Source: Methyloversatilis discipulorum (GTDB lineage Bacteria; Pseudomonadota; Gammaproteobacteria; Burkholderiales; Rhodocyclaceae). Taken from it: a stretch of DNA of 64,000 bases. Below the pieces are notes generated by a model, which saw only the letters and a list, made by a program, of their open reading frames with translations, was not told the origin of the DNA and did no database searches. The stretch lies in contig NZ_AZUP01000001.1 in NCBI RefSeq assembly GCF_000527135.1, forward strand, positions 3,286,001 through 3,350,000. Reading direction: 5' to 3'. Positions 1 through 9,720 of the stretch are shown piece by piece. Each line of letters opens with the position of its first letter. Position 1 is the stretch's first letter. Made by a program: the position numbers and the translations under genes.

Positions 1-1191
1 GCGGTGCTGGCGGTGCCGCCGCTCGCCGCGGCACTGGCGCGGGCGCTGCCCGAAGGCAGCCGCCTGCCGCTGACGCTGGCCGCGGCGCGGCTGCGCGCCG
101 AGCCGGGTTTCGCCTCGCGCAGCGCGGCCGGTGTGCTGGCGGCCAGCGCGCTCATCGTCGCGATGGCCGTCATGGTGTCGTCCTTCCGCGCGTCGGTCGA
201 TCGCTGGCTGGGCGACGTGCTGCCGGCCGAGCTCTACATCCGCGGCGACCGCGACCGGCCGTGGCCTGAGGACATCGAGCGGCGCCTGTCGACGGTGCCC
301 GGCGTCGCCCGCGTCGACGTACTGCGCCACCAGTCGCTGCTGCTGCGCGCCGACCTGCCGCCGGTGGCGCTGATCGCGCGCGCGCTGCCGGAGGACGCCG
401 GACGGACCTTGCCGCGCGTCGGACCGGTGGCGCCGCCGGGCGCCCTGCCGCGCGTGTGGGCGTCGGAGGCGATGGCCGATCTGTACGGCTGGCGTGCCGG
501 CAGCGAGGTCGAACTGCCGCTGGCCGGGCGCGCGCTGCGTGTGCAGGTGGCCGGCCTGTGGCGCGACTACGCGCGGCAGCACGGCGCGCTGGTGATCGAC
601 CTCGAACGCTATCGCGCGCTGACCGGCGACCGCCTGGCCGACGACTTCGGCCTCTGGCTGGCCGACGGCGCGGACCCGAGCGCGGTCGCCGCGGCACTGC
701 GCGACGCCAGCGGCGCCGGCGATGCGCTGGAACTCACGTCGAGCGAGGACATCCGCCGGCTGTCGCTGGGTGTGTTCGACCGCACTTTCGCCGCCACCTA
801 CGCACTGGAGGCGGCGTCGGCGCTGATCGGTCTGGCCGGCATCGCCGCCGCCTTCGCCGCGTCGGCCGCGGCGCGCGTGCGCGAATTCGGCCTGCTGCGC
901 CATGTCGGTTTCACGCGCCGGCAGATTGCTGCGCAGCTCGCCGCCGAGGGCCTGCTGTCGACCGTGCCTGGCCTGCTGCTCGGTCTGCTTGCCGGCTTCG
1001 CGATGAGCGCGCTGCTGATCGAAGTGGTGAACCGGCAGTCCTTCCACTGGAGCATGGACTGGGTGGTGCCCTGGAGTCTGCTCGCCGGCATCGTGCTGGC
1101 CATGCTGGCGGCCGCCACCGTCGCCGCACTGATCGGTGCCCGCCGCGCGCTCGCCATCGACGCCGTGCGCGCAGTGCGCATGGACGGGTGA
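1..1191 (+). CDS. FtsX-like ABC transporter permease, C-terminal part (5' truncated by window)
   Basis: The open frame runs in from the left edge, so the true start lies outside the window; the first in-frame start seen is a GTG at base 4. The visible 395 residues contain a hydrophobic segment near residues 42-62, an extracytoplasmic region of about 200 residues, and three further membrane segments near 270-295, 318-338 and 358-380. The frame ends in the arginine/alanine-rich tail typical of FtsX-fold permeases. This fits the second half of a long lipoprotein- or lipid-export permease (MacB/LolC/YbbP-like), which works with a separate ATPase at the inner membrane. The substrate cannot be told. 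No ATPase gene is visible; it could lie upstream. Family call is firm, subfamily is not. Confidence 0.8.
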   Translation, partial: AVLAVPPLAAALARALPEGSRLPLTLAAARLRAEPGFASRSAAGVLAASALIVAMAVMVSSFRASVDRWLGDVLPAELYIRGDRDRPWPEDIERRLSTVPGVARVDVLRHQSLLLRADLPPVALIARALPEDAGRTLPRVGPVAPPGALPRVWASEAMADLYGWRAGSEVELPLAGRALRVQVAGLWRDYARQHGALVIDLERYRALTGDRLADDFGLWLADGADPSAVAAALRDASGAGDALELTSSEDIRRLSLGVFDRTFAATYALEAASALIGLAGIAAAFAASAAARVREFGLLRHVGFTRRQIAAQLAAEGLLSTVPGLLLGLLAGFAMSALLIEVVNRQSFHWSMDWVVPWSLLAGIVLAMLAAATVAALIGARRALAIDAVRAVRMDG

Positions 1192-1204
1192 CGGCGACGC
1201 GCGA

Positions 1205-1930
1205 TTACGGCAGAGCGCTGCGCAGGTCGGCCACCGGATCGAGGCCGAAGCGCTCGGACAGCAGGTAGTCGACCAGGCGGCGCGCGCAGTCGGCCGGCGA
1301 CAGCAGTGCGCCGTCGCGCTGCAGTGCCTCGAAGCGGGCGCGGTTCGGGAAGTCCGCCAGCGGCGTGGCGCGGATCTGCGCCTGCATCGCGGTGTCGATG
1401 ACGCCCGGCGCCAGGCTGACGATGCGCGTGCCGGCCGGGGCGTCGAGCGCCGCCGCGCGGGCGTGCTGGTCCAGCGCGGCCTTGGTGGCGCAGTAGATGG
1501 ACCAGCCGGCATAGGGCGTGTGCGCGGCGCCGCTCGAAATGTGCACGATGCGCCGTTCGCTCGCGTGCGCCGCGACGGCGATCAGCGCGTCGGTCAGCGC
1601 CAGCGGGGCGGCGACATTGAGCGCCACCGCCTGCGCGATGGCCGCCGCGCCCTGGCGGCCGGCCGGCGCCACCGGTCCCAGCGTGCCGGCGTTGTTGATC
1701 AGCAGCACGCGGTCGGCCGCGGCGACGAAGCGCGCAAGCGCGTCACTCGCCAGCCAGCGCGCCAGCGCCGCCGCGTCGGCGAGGTCGAGCGCGACCTGGG
1801 TGAAGCCGTCGTCGTCGGGCTGCGGCGACCGGCCGCGTGCGAGACCGAGCAGCGGAATGCCGCGTGCGCGCAGCGTGGCGGCCAGCGCCTCGCCCAGTCC
1901 GTGGGTGTGACCGGTCAGTATGGCCTTCAT
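1205..1930 (-). CDS. Short-chain dehydrogenase/reductase (SDR) family oxidoreductase
   Basis: A 241-residue classical SDR. The N-terminal dinucleotide-binding glycine motif is TGHTHGLG (residues 6-13), followed by NNAG, a catalytic serine in HISSG, and the YxxxK pair in YCATK. The ATG at 1930 was chosen because the glycine motif begins a few residues later and an AGGA element lies upstream. The same frame stays open for more than 4 kb further, but only as an antisense shadow of the downstream kinase gene. It is convergent with the FtsX-type permease and divergent from the HD-GYP regulator. The short C-terminus and motif set resemble SDRs annotated as sepiapterin-reductase-like or YciK-like. 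The substrate is unknown. Confidence 0.9.
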   Translation of the reverse strand: MKAILTGHTHGLGEALAATLRARGIPLLGLARGRSPQPDDDGFTQVALDLADAAALARWLASDALARFVAAADRVLLINNAGTLGPVAPAGRQGAAAIAQAVALNVAAPLALTDALIAVAAHASERRIVHISSGAAHTPYAGWSIYCATKAALDQHARAAALDAPAGTRIVSLAPGVIDTAMQAQIRATPLADFPNRARFEALQRDGALLSPADCARRLVDYLLSERFGLDPVADLRSALP

Positions 1931-2080
1931 CGTCTTGTCCTCGTCGTCGTACGCGCCGCAAAGCCGCGCCGGCACACTGTTTTGCTGTCGGCCGCAGGGG
2001 GCCGGAGTAAGATCATCGGCAGAAGTGGCGCGGGCGTCCGACCGGTGCCTGCGCCCCGGACACAACACGGGAGACACCCA

Positions 2081-3223
2081 GTGAACCCACACCAGGGCGC
2101 GGCGACCACCCCGCAGAAGACCCTGCTTCTGGTCGACGACACGCCGGAAAATCTGACCGTGCTCGGCGAAATCCTGATGCCCCACTACCGCGTCCGCGTC
2201 GCCAGCTCGGGGGCACGTGCGCTGGCGGCCGCAATCACCGATCCGCGACCGGATCTGGTGCTGCTTGACGTGATGATGCCGGAGATGGACGGCTACGAGG
2301 TGATCAGCCGTCTCCATGAAGACCCACGCACACGCGACTTGCCGGTCATCTTCGTCACCGCGCTCGACAGTACCGAAGACGAGGCGCGCGGACTCGAACT
2401 GGGTGCCGTCGACTACATCACCAAGCCGGTGCGTCCGGCCATCGTGCTGGCGCGTGTGCGCGGCCAGCTCGAACTGAAAGAGGCGCGCGATCGCATGCGC
2501 GACCAGAACGCCTGGCTGGAAGCCGAGATCGCCCGCCGGATGCGGCAGAACCAGGTGGTGCAGGACGTGAGCATGCGCGCACTGGCGAGCATTGCAGAGG
2601 CGCGCGACGACGAGACGGGCAATCACATTCTGCGCACGCAGGCTTACGTGAACGTGTTGGCGTGCGCGCTGGCGACGATGCCGCGTTACGCCGGCGAACT
2701 GACGCCGGCGCTGGTCGACACCTATACGAAGGCGGCGCCGCTGCACGATATCGGCAAGGTGGCGATTCCCGACCACATCCTGCACAAGCCGGGCAAGCAC
2801 ACGCCCGACGAGTGGGAAATCATGAAGACCCACGCCAGGCAGGGGGCGGACGCGATCTGGCGCGCCATCTGCGACCAGGAGGAGCGCGAAGCGCTGGATT
2901 TCCTCTACATCGCGATGGACATCGCGCACTACCACCACGAGAAGTGGGATGGCAGCGGCTACCCGGAAGGTCTGGCCGGCGAGGCCATTCCGCTGCCGGC
3001 GCGCCTGATGGCACTGGCCGACGTGTTCGACGCGCTGATCAGCAAGCGCGCGTACAAGCCGGCCTTCCCGCTCGACCAGGCGACCGCCATCATCATCGAG
3101 GGGCGTGGCCGGCACTTCGATCCGGACGTCGTCGACGCCTATGTCGCCCACCTCGACGCGTTCGCCGCGATCGCCGCGCGCTACGCCGATCTGGCCGCAC
3201 CGACCCCGAATGCGATCGTCTGA
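2081..3223 (+). CDS. Two-component response regulator with HD-GYP phosphodiesterase output
   Basis: A 380-residue cytoplasmic regulator. Residues 13-130 form a receiver domain with acidic pair DD19-20, phospho-acceptor D63 (LLDVMMPEMDG) and the conserved lysine in YITKPV. A short coiled linker leads to an HD-GYP domain with HD at 222-223 (HDIGK) and the second signature HHEKWDGSGYP at 285-295, all intact. It is therefore predicted to hydrolyse cyclic-di-GMP. The start is a GTG at 2081, preceded by GGGAG; no in-frame ATG gives a complete receiver. Only 12 bases separate its stop from the ATG of the next gene, a giant hybrid kinase. The two are probably one operon and one phosphorelay, with phosphorylation of D63 controlling c-di-GMP breakdown. 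Confidence 0.95.
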   Translation: MNPHQGAATTPQKTLLLVDDTPENLTVLGEILMPHYRVRVASSGARALAAAITDPRPDLVLLDVMMPEMDGYEVISRLHEDPRTRDLPVIFVTALDSTEDEARGLELGAVDYITKPVRPAIVLARVRGQLELKEARDRMRDQNAWLEAEIARRMRQNQVVQDVSMRALASIAEARDDETGNHILRTQAYVNVLACALATMPRYAGELTPALVDTYTKAAPLHDIGKVAIPDHILHKPGKHTPDEWEIMKTHARQGADAIWRAICDQEEREALDFLYIAMDIAHYHHEKWDGSGYPEGLAGEAIPLPARLMALADVFDALISKRAYKPAFPLDQATAIIIEGRGRHFDPDVVDAYVAHLDAFAAIAARYADLAAPTPNAIV

Positions 3224-3235
3224 ACCTTGCCGAAG

Positions 3236-6200
3236 ATGATATCCGTCCTGAATCGCGCTGCCGCGCGTGTGCTGCGGTCGGCCACCCGGATCGCCTGTCT
3301 GTTGTCCTGCGCCGCGCCGGCAATCGCCCAGGACGAACCTGTCGCCGGGCTGTCCGGACTGTGGCGTGACCACCGTGTTCTGCTGCTGGTGCTCGGCATC
3401 AGCCTGCTGCTGGTGTGCGCGCTGCTGCTGTTGCAGCGGCGACACGCCGGGCGTCTGCGTCGCGCGCGCGAACTGGCCGACCGCCATGCGGCCGAACTTG
3501 AGCAGGAGCGCAGTCGCCTGCGCATGTTGCTGAACGCGATTCCCGACCTCGTCTGGCTGAAGGATGCGGACGGCGTCTATCGCTTCTGCAACCCCCGCTT
3601 CGGGCAACTGTACGGGGTGACCGAAGCGCAGTTGATCGGACACACCGATTACGACTTCGTCGAGCGCGAACTGGCCGACTTCTTCCGCGCCCACGACCGC
3701 GCGGCGATCGATGCCGGTCGGCCGCTGATCAACGAGGAATGGCTCACTTTCCGCACCGGCGGCCAGCAGGGTCTTTTCCAGACCACGAAGACGCCGGTCA
3801 CCGACAGCGCCGGACAGCTGGTCGGCGTGCTCGGTCTGGCGCGCGAAGTGACGTCGATGCGCGAGATCGAACGGGCGCTGGCCGAGCGGGTGAAGGAACA
3901 GCGCTGCCTGTACGCGGTGTTCCGCGCCACCGAGGACCTGCGCCGGCCGCTGCCCGACACGCTGCGCGAAGTGGTGGGCCTGCTGCCCGGCGGCTTCATG
4001 CATGTGGAGGAGGCGGAGGCCGCCATCGAATTCGATGGCGACACTGTCGCCACCGCCGGCTTCGATGGCACGGTGCAGTCCATCCACGCACGGCTGCTGC
4101 TGCGCGGCGAAGTGCGCGGGCGGATCTGCGTCGCCTACCGGACCGCCATGCCCCCGCGCGACGAAGGTCCCTTCCTGCACGAAGAGCGCATGCTGCTGGA
4201 GGCGCTGGCCGACCGCATCGCCAGCGTCATCGTCCGCCGCGAGGACGAGGCGCGGGCGACGCAGCGCGAGGACATCTACCGCGCCATCGTGTCTCAGGCG
4301 TCCGATTCGATCACGCTGATCGACGCCGAAACGCTGGCCTTCGTCGAATTCAACGACGCGGCCTGCAATGGTCTGGGTTACACGCGCGAAGAGTTCGCGT
4401 CGCTGACGCTGGCCGACATCAACGCCGACCTCGACCGCGATGCGCTGCTCGCGACCATGCGCCAGGTGGTCGCGCGTGGCGGGGCGCAGTTCGACACCCG
4501 CCGCCGGCGCAAGGACGGATCGCAGACCGATGTGCGGGTCAGCGTGCAGCCGGTGCGTGTGCAGGGGCGGGTCTATGTATCGGACATCTGGTGGGACGTG
4601 ACCGATCGTTCCAAGGTGCAGGCCCAGCTCGACCGCGAGCGGCAGCGGCTGCAGGACATCATCGACGGCGCCCACGCCGGCACCTGGGAATGGAATCTGC
4701 AGACCGGCGAGGCGGTGTTCAACGAGCGCTGGGCCGGCATGTTCGGGTACGCGCTGACCGAGCTTGAACCCTTCACCGTCGATAGCTGGGAACGCTTCGT
4801 TCATCCGGACGATCTGCGGCGGGCGAACGAAGCACTCGCACGGCATCTGGCGGGTGAAACCGACTATTACGAGTGTGACGTCCGGATGCGTCATCGCGAC
4901 GGCCACTGGGTGTGGATCGCCGATCGCGGGCGGGTGACGCAGCGCACGCTGGACGGGCGCCCGCTGGTGATCAGCGGCACCCATATCGACGTGACCGAGC
5001 GCCGGCAGTCGGAAGAACGCCTGCGCGAGAGCGAGGCACGCTTCCGCAAACTGTTCGAGGACACGCGCGAGGCCGTGGTGCTGATGGAAGCGGGGCGTTT
5101 CATCGACGTCAATCGCGCCGCCCTTGACCTGCTCGGCATGCAGGACGCGACGCAGCTGATCGGGCGCTCGCCGGTCGATGTCGCGCCCGAATTCCAGTCC
5201 GAAGGCGTCCGCTCGGCGCAGGCCTTCGAGCAGATCATGCACCGGCTGGACGCCGGTGGTTCGCACCAGTTCGAGTGGCTGATGCAGCGCGCCGACGGCG
5301 AAATGCTGGCGACCGAGGTGCTGGCCACCGCGATCGAGCACGACGGGCGCGCGCTGCTGCACGTCGTGCTGCGCGACGTCACCGACCGTCGCGAAGCGGA
5401 GCGGCGGCTGCGCGAGAGCGAGGAGCGTCACCGCCTGCTGTCGGAAAATTCGAGCGACGTGATCTGGCTGTACGACCTGCGCGCCGAGCGCTTCGTCTAT
5501 GTCAGCCAGGCGATCGAACGGCTGCGCGGCTATACCGTCGACGAGGTGCTCCGGCAGAGCATGCAGGACACCATGACGCCGGACAGCTACCGCCGCGTCA
5601 GCGAGGCGTTCGCAGCGCGACTTGCCGCCTTCAGGGCGGGCGACGAATCGATGCGCACGCAGACGCTGGAAATCGAGCAGCCCTGTCGCGACGGGCGCGT
5701 CGTGATGACCGAGGTGGTGACCACCTTGCGCACCGGCGCCGACGGACAGATCACCTTCCTGCAGGGCGTCACCCGCGACATCACGGCGAAGAAGGCGGCC
5801 GAGGCGGAACTCGATGCGCACCGCCACCACCTGGAGGAACTGGTGCGCAGCCGTACCGCCGAACTGGAGCGCGCCCGCATGGACGCCGAGGCGGCAAGCC
5901 GCTCGAAGAGCACCTTCCTCGCCAACATGAGCCACGAAATCCGCACGCCGATGAATGCCATCATCGGCTTCACCCACCTGCTGCGGCGCGAACTGACGGC
6001 GCCGTCACAGCTGGACAAGCTGGAGAAGATCGCCGGCTCGGCCAAGCATCTGCTCGGCATCATCAATGACGTGCTCGATCTGTCGAAGATCGAGGCCGAG
6101 CGCCTGCTGCTGGAGGAGGTACCGTTCAGCGTGCTGGCGACACTGGACCGCGTGCGCAGCATGATGGCCGACCGCATCGCCTCCCGCCGGCTGCTGCTGC

Positions 6201-7636
6201 AGGAGGACGTCGATCCGCGTCTGGCCGGTCTGTCCTTGCTCGGTGACCCGATGCGCATCGGTCAGATACTGATCAACTACCTGAGCAATGCGGTGAAGTT
6301 CACCGAACGCGGCAGCATTACGCTGCGCGTGCGGGTGCTGGCCGAGCAGCCGACCGCGGTCGTGCTGCGCTTCGAGGTCGAAGACACCGGCATCGGCATC
6401 GCGCCACAGAAGCAGGCACGGCTGTTCGAGGCCTTCGAACAGGCCGAGGCGGCGACCACGCGCAAGTACGGTGGTACCGGGCTGGGCCTGGTGATCAGCC
6501 GTCGCCTGGCACGGCTGATGGGCGGCGACGTCGGTGTGACCAGCGTGCCGGGTGAAGGCAGCACCTTCTGGTTCACCGTGCGCCTGCGGCGCGGCGATGC
6601 CGCGCAGCCGCCGGAACCGATCGCTCCCCGGCGTCGCGTGCGGACTGGCGCTCACGTGCTGCTGGTCGAGGACAACGCGATCAACCAGGAGGTGGCGCGC
6701 GAACTGCTCGAAGACGCGGGGCTGATGGTCGATGTCGCCGCCAATGGCGCCGAGGCGGTCGACAAGGTCGCCCGCTCGCATTACGACATCGTGCTGATGG
6801 ACATGCAGATGCCGGTGATGGACGGCGTCGAGGCGACACGCCGCATCCGCGCGACCGACGCCGGACGCATGCTGCCCATCGTGGCGATGACCGCCAATGC
6901 CTTCGAGGAGGACAGGCGTCGCTGCGAAGAGGTCGGCATGAACGGTCACCTGGTCAAGCCGGTCGATCCGGAGCGCATGTTCGCCGCGCTGGCGCAGTGG
7001 ATTCCGGAAGGCGAACATGCCGCCGCATCGCCAAGGACGCCGGCGGTGCCCGCCGTCATCGACCGCGACGTCGGCGTGCGCGCGCTCGGTGGCGATGCCG
7101 ACGGCTACCGTCAGATTCTGGACATGTTCCTGAAGAACCACAGCGGCGACATCGATCGGCTGCGACAGGCGATCGCGGACGGCGACAGGGTGCTCGCCGA
7201 ACGCGTCGCGCACACCCTGAAAGGCGTCGCGGCGACCATCGGTGCGCACGCATTGCGCGACCGTGCGCTCGCGCTCGAACAGGCCCTGCATGCCGGCGCG
7301 CCGGTGCAGACCATCGCCGACGACATCGCCGCCTGCGCGGTGCAGATAGGCGCGGTGTGCGACGAGATACGCGTGCTGCCGCGCGCCGCGGCGGATGCAG
7401 TCAGCCTGCCGGCCGCGCGCGTGCGCAGTCTGGTCAGCCAGCTCTGCCTGCTGCTCGAACACGACGACATGAAGTCGGGCGCCGTCTGGCGTGAACTCAA
7501 GCCGGCACTGGTGGCGCAGTTCGGCGAAGCGGCGGTGCATCCGCTGACCCGCCTGATCGAGGCCTTCGAGTTTCCCGAGGCGCTGACCATCCTGCGCGCC
7601 TTCGTGTCGGCCCACCCGGAACTCAAGGACGACTGA
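3236..7636 (+). CDS. Hybrid sensor histidine kinase with multiple PAS domains, GAF-like region, receiver and Hpt
   Basis: A 1466-residue membrane sensor kinase. An N-terminal signal-like segment (residues 1-29) and one transmembrane helix (about 42-63) precede a PAS domain (about 95-215), a GAF-like region (about 220-345), and four more PAS/PAC domains down to about residue 865, several ending in the DVTDR/DITxK motif. A coiled linker leads to HisKA with H900 (MSHEIRTP), HATPase_c with N and G boxes (NAVKF, DTGIGI, GGTGLGL), a receiver with D1189 (LMDMQMP), and an Hpt domain with H1326 (HTLKG). All phosphotransfer residues are present, so it can run a full internal His-Asp-His relay. The next acceptor is most simply the upstream HD-GYP regulator. 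I preferred ATG 3236; a TTG at 3227 would add three residues. The signal sensed is unknown. Confidence 0.93.
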   Translation: MISVLNRAAARVLRSATRIACLLSCAAPAIAQDEPVAGLSGLWRDHRVLLLVLGISLLLVCALLLLQRRHAGRLRRARELADRHAAELEQERSRLRMLLNAIPDLVWLKDADGVYRFCNPRFGQLYGVTEAQLIGHTDYDFVERELADFFRAHDRAAIDAGRPLINEEWLTFRTGGQQGLFQTTKTPVTDSAGQLVGVLGLAREVTSMREIERALAERVKEQRCLYAVFRATEDLRRPLPDTLREVVGLLPGGFMHVEEAEAAIEFDGDTVATAGFDGTVQSIHARLLLRGEVRGRICVAYRTAMPPRDEGPFLHEERMLLEALADRIASVIVRREDEARATQREDIYRAIVSQASDSITLIDAETLAFVEFNDAACNGLGYTREEFASLTLADINADLDRDALLATMRQVVARGGAQFDTRRRRKDGSQTDVRVSVQPVRVQGRVYVSDIWWDVTDRSKVQAQLDRERQRLQDIIDGAHAGTWEWNLQTGEAVFNERWAGMFGYALTELEPFTVDSWERFVHPDDLRRANEALARHLAGETDYYECDVRMRHRDGHWVWIADRGRVTQRTLDGRPLVISGTHIDVTERRQSEERLRESEARFRKLFEDTREAVVLMEAGRFIDVNRAALDLLGMQDATQLIGRSPVDVAPEFQSEGVRSAQAFEQIMHRLDAGGSHQFEWLMQRADGEMLATEVLATAIEHDGRALLHVVLRDVTDRREAERRLRESEERHRLLSENSSDVIWLYDLRAERFVYVSQAIERLRGYTVDEVLRQSMQDTMTPDSYRRVSEAFAARLAAFRAGDESMRTQTLEIEQPCRDGRVVMTEVVTTLRTGADGQITFLQGVTRDITAKKAAEAELDAHRHHLEELVRSRTAELERARMDAEAASRSKSTFLANMSHEIRTPMNAIIGFTHLLRRELTAPSQLDKLEKIAGSAKHLLGIINDVLDLSKIEAERLLLEEVPFSVLATLDRVRSMMADRIASRRLLLQEDVDPRLAGLSLLGDPMRIGQILINYLSNAVKFTERGSITLRVRVLAEQPTAVVLRFEVEDTGIGIAPQKQARLFEAFEQAEAATTRKYGGTGLGLVISRRLARLMGGDVGVTSVPGEGSTFWFTVRLRRGDAAQPPEPIAPRRRVRTGAHVLLVEDNAINQEVARELLEDAGLMVDVAANGAEAVDKVARSHYDIVLMDMQMPVMDGVEATRRIRATDAGRMLPIVAMTANAFEEDRRRCEEVGMNGHLVKPVDPERMFAALAQWIPEGEHAAASPRTPAVPAVIDRDVGVRALGGDADGYRQILDMFLKNHSGDIDRLRQAIADGDRVLAERVAHTLKGVAATIGAHALRDRALALEQALHAGAPVQTIADDIAACAVQIGAVCDEIRVLPRAAADAVSLPAARVRSLVSQLCLLLEHDDMKSGAVWRELKPALVAQFGEAAVHPLTRLIEAFEFPEALTILRAFVSAHPELKDD

Positions 7637-7687
7637 GGCGCGGCGGCGCCGGCGAGGTCCGCCGTGCCGCCGCCGCTGCGGGAACCG

Positions 7688-8641
7688 TCAGGCGACCCCG
7701 GCCGCGTGCGCCTGGCGGTCGGCGTGGTAGCTGGAGCGCACCAGCGGGCCGCATGCGGCGTGGCTGAAGCCCATTGCCGTCGCTTCGCGTTCGAACATGG
7801 CGAAGGTGTCCGGATGCACGTAACGCAGCACCGGCAGGTGACCGCCCGAGGGTTGCAGGTACTGACCCAGCGTCAGCATCTGCACGTCGTGCGCGCGCAT
7901 GTCGCGCATCACTTCGAGGATTTCGTCGTCGGTTTCGCCCAGCCCCAGCATCAGGCCGCTCTTGGTCGGCACCTCCGGGTGGCGGGCGCGGAACTGGCGC
8001 AGCAGGTCGAGCGAGTGCGCGTAGTCGGAGCCGGGGCGTGCCATCTTGTACAGCCGTGGCACGGTTTCCAGGTTGTGGTTCATGACGTCCGGCGGCGCGG
8101 CGTCGAGTATCGACAGCGCGATGTCGAGGCGACCGCGGAAATCCGGCACCAGCACCTCGATCTGCGTGCGCGGCGAGTGTTCGCGCACCGCGCGGATGCA
8201 GTCGACGAAGTGCTGGGCGCCGCCGTCGCGCAGGTCGTCGCGGTCCACGCTGGTGATGACCACGTAATTCAGCTTCAGCGCGGCGATGGTCTTCGCCAGC
8301 TTTTCCGGCTCGCCGGCGTCCAGCGGGTCCGGCCGACCGTGGCCGACGTCGCAGAAGGGGCAGCGGCGGGTGCACTTGTCGCCCATGATCATGAAGGTGG
8401 CGGTGCCGCCGCCAAAACACTCGCCGATGTTCGGACAGCTGGCTTCCTCGCACACGGTGTGCAGGCCGCTGTCGCGCAGGATCTGCTTGATTTCGCCGAA
8501 GCGGCTGTCGTGGCGCGCGGCGCGCACGCGTATCCAGTCCGGCTTGCGCAGGGCTTCGGCCTGCACCACCTTGATCGGGATGCGGGCGGTTTTCAGCGAA
8601 CCTTTCTGTTTTTCGGTCGGGTCGTAGGCGGTGTCGCTCAT
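7688..8641 (-). CDS. lipA: Lipoyl synthase
   Basis: A 317-residue radical SAM enzyme that inserts two sulfurs into protein-bound octanoate to make lipoate. It shows the auxiliary cluster cysteines C64, C69 and C75 ([12 protein letters not shown]), the radical SAM cysteines C90, C94 and C97 (CTRRCPFC), and the C-terminal RSSYHAD motif near residues 302-308 whose serine ligates the auxiliary cluster. Length is normal. It lies directly downstream of lipB with 13 bases between them, so the two are likely co-transcribed. It ends 51 bases from the convergent hybrid kinase gene. Lipoate is needed by the glycine cleavage system encoded at the far end of this window as well as by 2-oxoacid dehydrogenases. 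Confidence 0.98.
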   Translation of the reverse strand: MSDTAYDPTEKQKGSLKTARIPIKVVQAEALRKPDWIRVRAARHDSRFGEIKQILRDSGLHTVCEEASCPNIGECFGGGTATFMIMGDKCTRRCPFCDVGHGRPDPLDAGEPEKLAKTIAALKLNYVVITSVDRDDLRDGGAQHFVDCIRAVREHSPRTQIEVLVPDFRGRLDIALSILDAAPPDVMNHNLETVPRLYKMARPGSDYAHSLDLLRQFRARHPEVPTKSGLMLGLGETDDEILEVMRDMRAHDVQMLTLGQYLQPSGGHLPVLRYVHPDTFAMFEREATAMGFSHAACGPLVRSSYHADRQAHAAGVA

Positions 8642-8654
8642 GGCTGCTGTTTAC

Positions 8655-9275
8655 CTATTCGTAGAGGGCGCGCTGTAACGCGCCGGTCAGTTGCAGGCAG
8701 ATCGCCTCCGGTGGGAGTGCGATGCCCAGATCGCGCGTCTGTGTGACGCGCAGCCCACTGTAACCGCAGGGGTTGATCGCGGTAAACGGTGTCAGGTCCA
8801 TATCGACGTTCAGCGAAACGCCGTGGTAGGTGCGACCGTTGCGGATGCGCAGGCCGAGCGCGGAAATCTTCGCTTCGTCGTCGCCCGCGCCGACATAGAC
8901 GCCGGGCGCGCCGGGGCGTCGCTGCGCGTCGACGCCGTGCGTCGCCAGCAGGTCGATCACCGCCTGTTCGATGCGGTTCACCACTTCGCGCACGCCGAGG
9001 CCGGCGCGCTTGAGGTCGATCAGCGTGTAGATGACGACCTGGCCCGGGCCGTGGTAGGTCACCTGGCCGCCGCGGTCGCTGTCGACCACCGGCACGCCGA
9101 CGTCGCGCAGCAGGTGTTCGCGCTTGCCGGCCAGGCCCAGCGTGAATACCGGCGGATGCTCGACCTGCCAGAACTCGTCCGCCGTGTCGGCGCCGCGCGC
9201 CGCCGTGAAGGCCTGCATGTCCTGCCAGACCGGCGTGTAGTCCACCCGGCCGAGCGCGCGGACGAGTGCGGTCAC
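8655..9275 (-). CDS. lipB: Octanoyltransferase (lipoyl-[acyl-carrier protein]-protein ligase)
   Basis: A 206-residue LipB transferring octanoyl from acyl-ACP to lipoyl domains. Family signatures are [12 protein letters not shown] in the first half, then the catalytic lysine in AKISALG and the catalytic cysteine in NPCG. The start is a GTG at 9275, which overlaps the TGA of the upstream DUF493 gene by four bases (GTGA), a clear sign of translational coupling. Longer in-frame extensions only antisense or overlap neighbouring coding sequence. Its product feeds lipA just downstream. Confidence 0.97.
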   Translation of the reverse strand: MTALVRALGRVDYTPVWQDMQAFTAARGADTADEFWQVEHPPVFTLGLAGKREHLLRDVGVPVVDSDRGGQVTYHGPGQVVIYTLIDLKRAGLGVREVVNRIEQAVIDLLATHGVDAQRRPGAPGVYVGAGDDEAKISALGLRIRNGRTYHGVSLNVDMDLTPFTAINPCGYSGLRVTQTRDLGIALPPEAICLQLTGALQRALYE

Positions 9276-9547
9276 AGGACGACTTTCACCATCGGATGGC
9301 CGCTCAGCTCGCTGTACAGCGCGTCGAGCTGATCCTTCGAGGTCGCCCGTATCGTCGCGGTCAGACCGATGTAGCGGCCACCGGACGACGGGCGCATGCC
9401 CAGCGTCGCCGGATCGAAGTCGGGCGCGTGGCGCAGCACCACCTCGACCACCACCTGGGCGAAATCGTCGTGGCGCTCGCCCATGATCTTGAGCGGGAAG
9501 TCGCACGGAAACTCGAGCAGCGTGTCCTTACGTTGATCGGCGGCCAT
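9272..9547 (-). CDS. DUF493 (YbeD-like) small regulatory-fold protein
   Basis: A 91-residue protein with the DUF493/YbeD pattern: [14 protein letters not shown] near the start, followed by [15 protein letters not shown] and a C-terminal HPMVKVVL. The fold known for the family is an ACT-like alpha/beta sandwich, so a ligand-sensing or regulatory role is often suggested, but no activity is established. It begins the DUF493-lipB-lipA operon and overlaps lipB by four bases. In Escherichia coli ybeD sits between dacA and lipB, and the same order is seen here. Confidence 0.93.
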   Translation of the reverse strand: MAADQRKDTLLEFPCDFPLKIMGERHDDFAQVVVEVVLRHAPDFDPATLGMRPSSGGRYIGLTATIRATSKDQLDALYSELSGHPMVKVVL

Positions 9548-9608
9548 GTGATTCGTCCTTGGCGTGCATCATTTCAGTTTTCCAGTGCGCCACGCGCCAC
9601 CCGCCGGG

Positions 9609-9688
9609 CCACCCCAAGGGGTGGAGCGGGGATTTCAGCGAGCACCGCTCGCTGCCCGCGTAACCGGTCGGCTGTGCAAAGCCGACCG
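9609..9688. repeat. Three consecutive inverted repeats between dacA and the DUF493-lipB-lipA operon
   Basis: The 173-base gap between two co-oriented minus-strand genes holds three perfect stem-loops: arms 9609-9615 and 9618-9624 (7 bp, 2-base loop), arms 9636-9643 and 9647-9654 (8 bp, 3-base loop) and arms 9665-9673 and 9680-9688 (9 bp, 6-base loop). A smaller CCCC-GT-GGGG palindrome follows at 9702-9711. No U-tract follows on the minus strand, so these are not textbook intrinsic terminators. They could mark the dacA mRNA 3' end or be a small dispersed repeat. Confidence 0.6.
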
Positions 9689-9720
9689 CGGATGACGCAG
9701 TCCCCGTGGGGGCCTTTTCC

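Noticed and set aside
1205..5977. A 1590-codon minus-strand open frame running through the hybrid kinase and HD-GYP genes
   Set aside because: Only its last 241 residues look like protein (the SDR). The rest is low-complexity, histidine- and glutamine-rich translation, as expected antisense to GC-rich codons of the plus-strand kinase.
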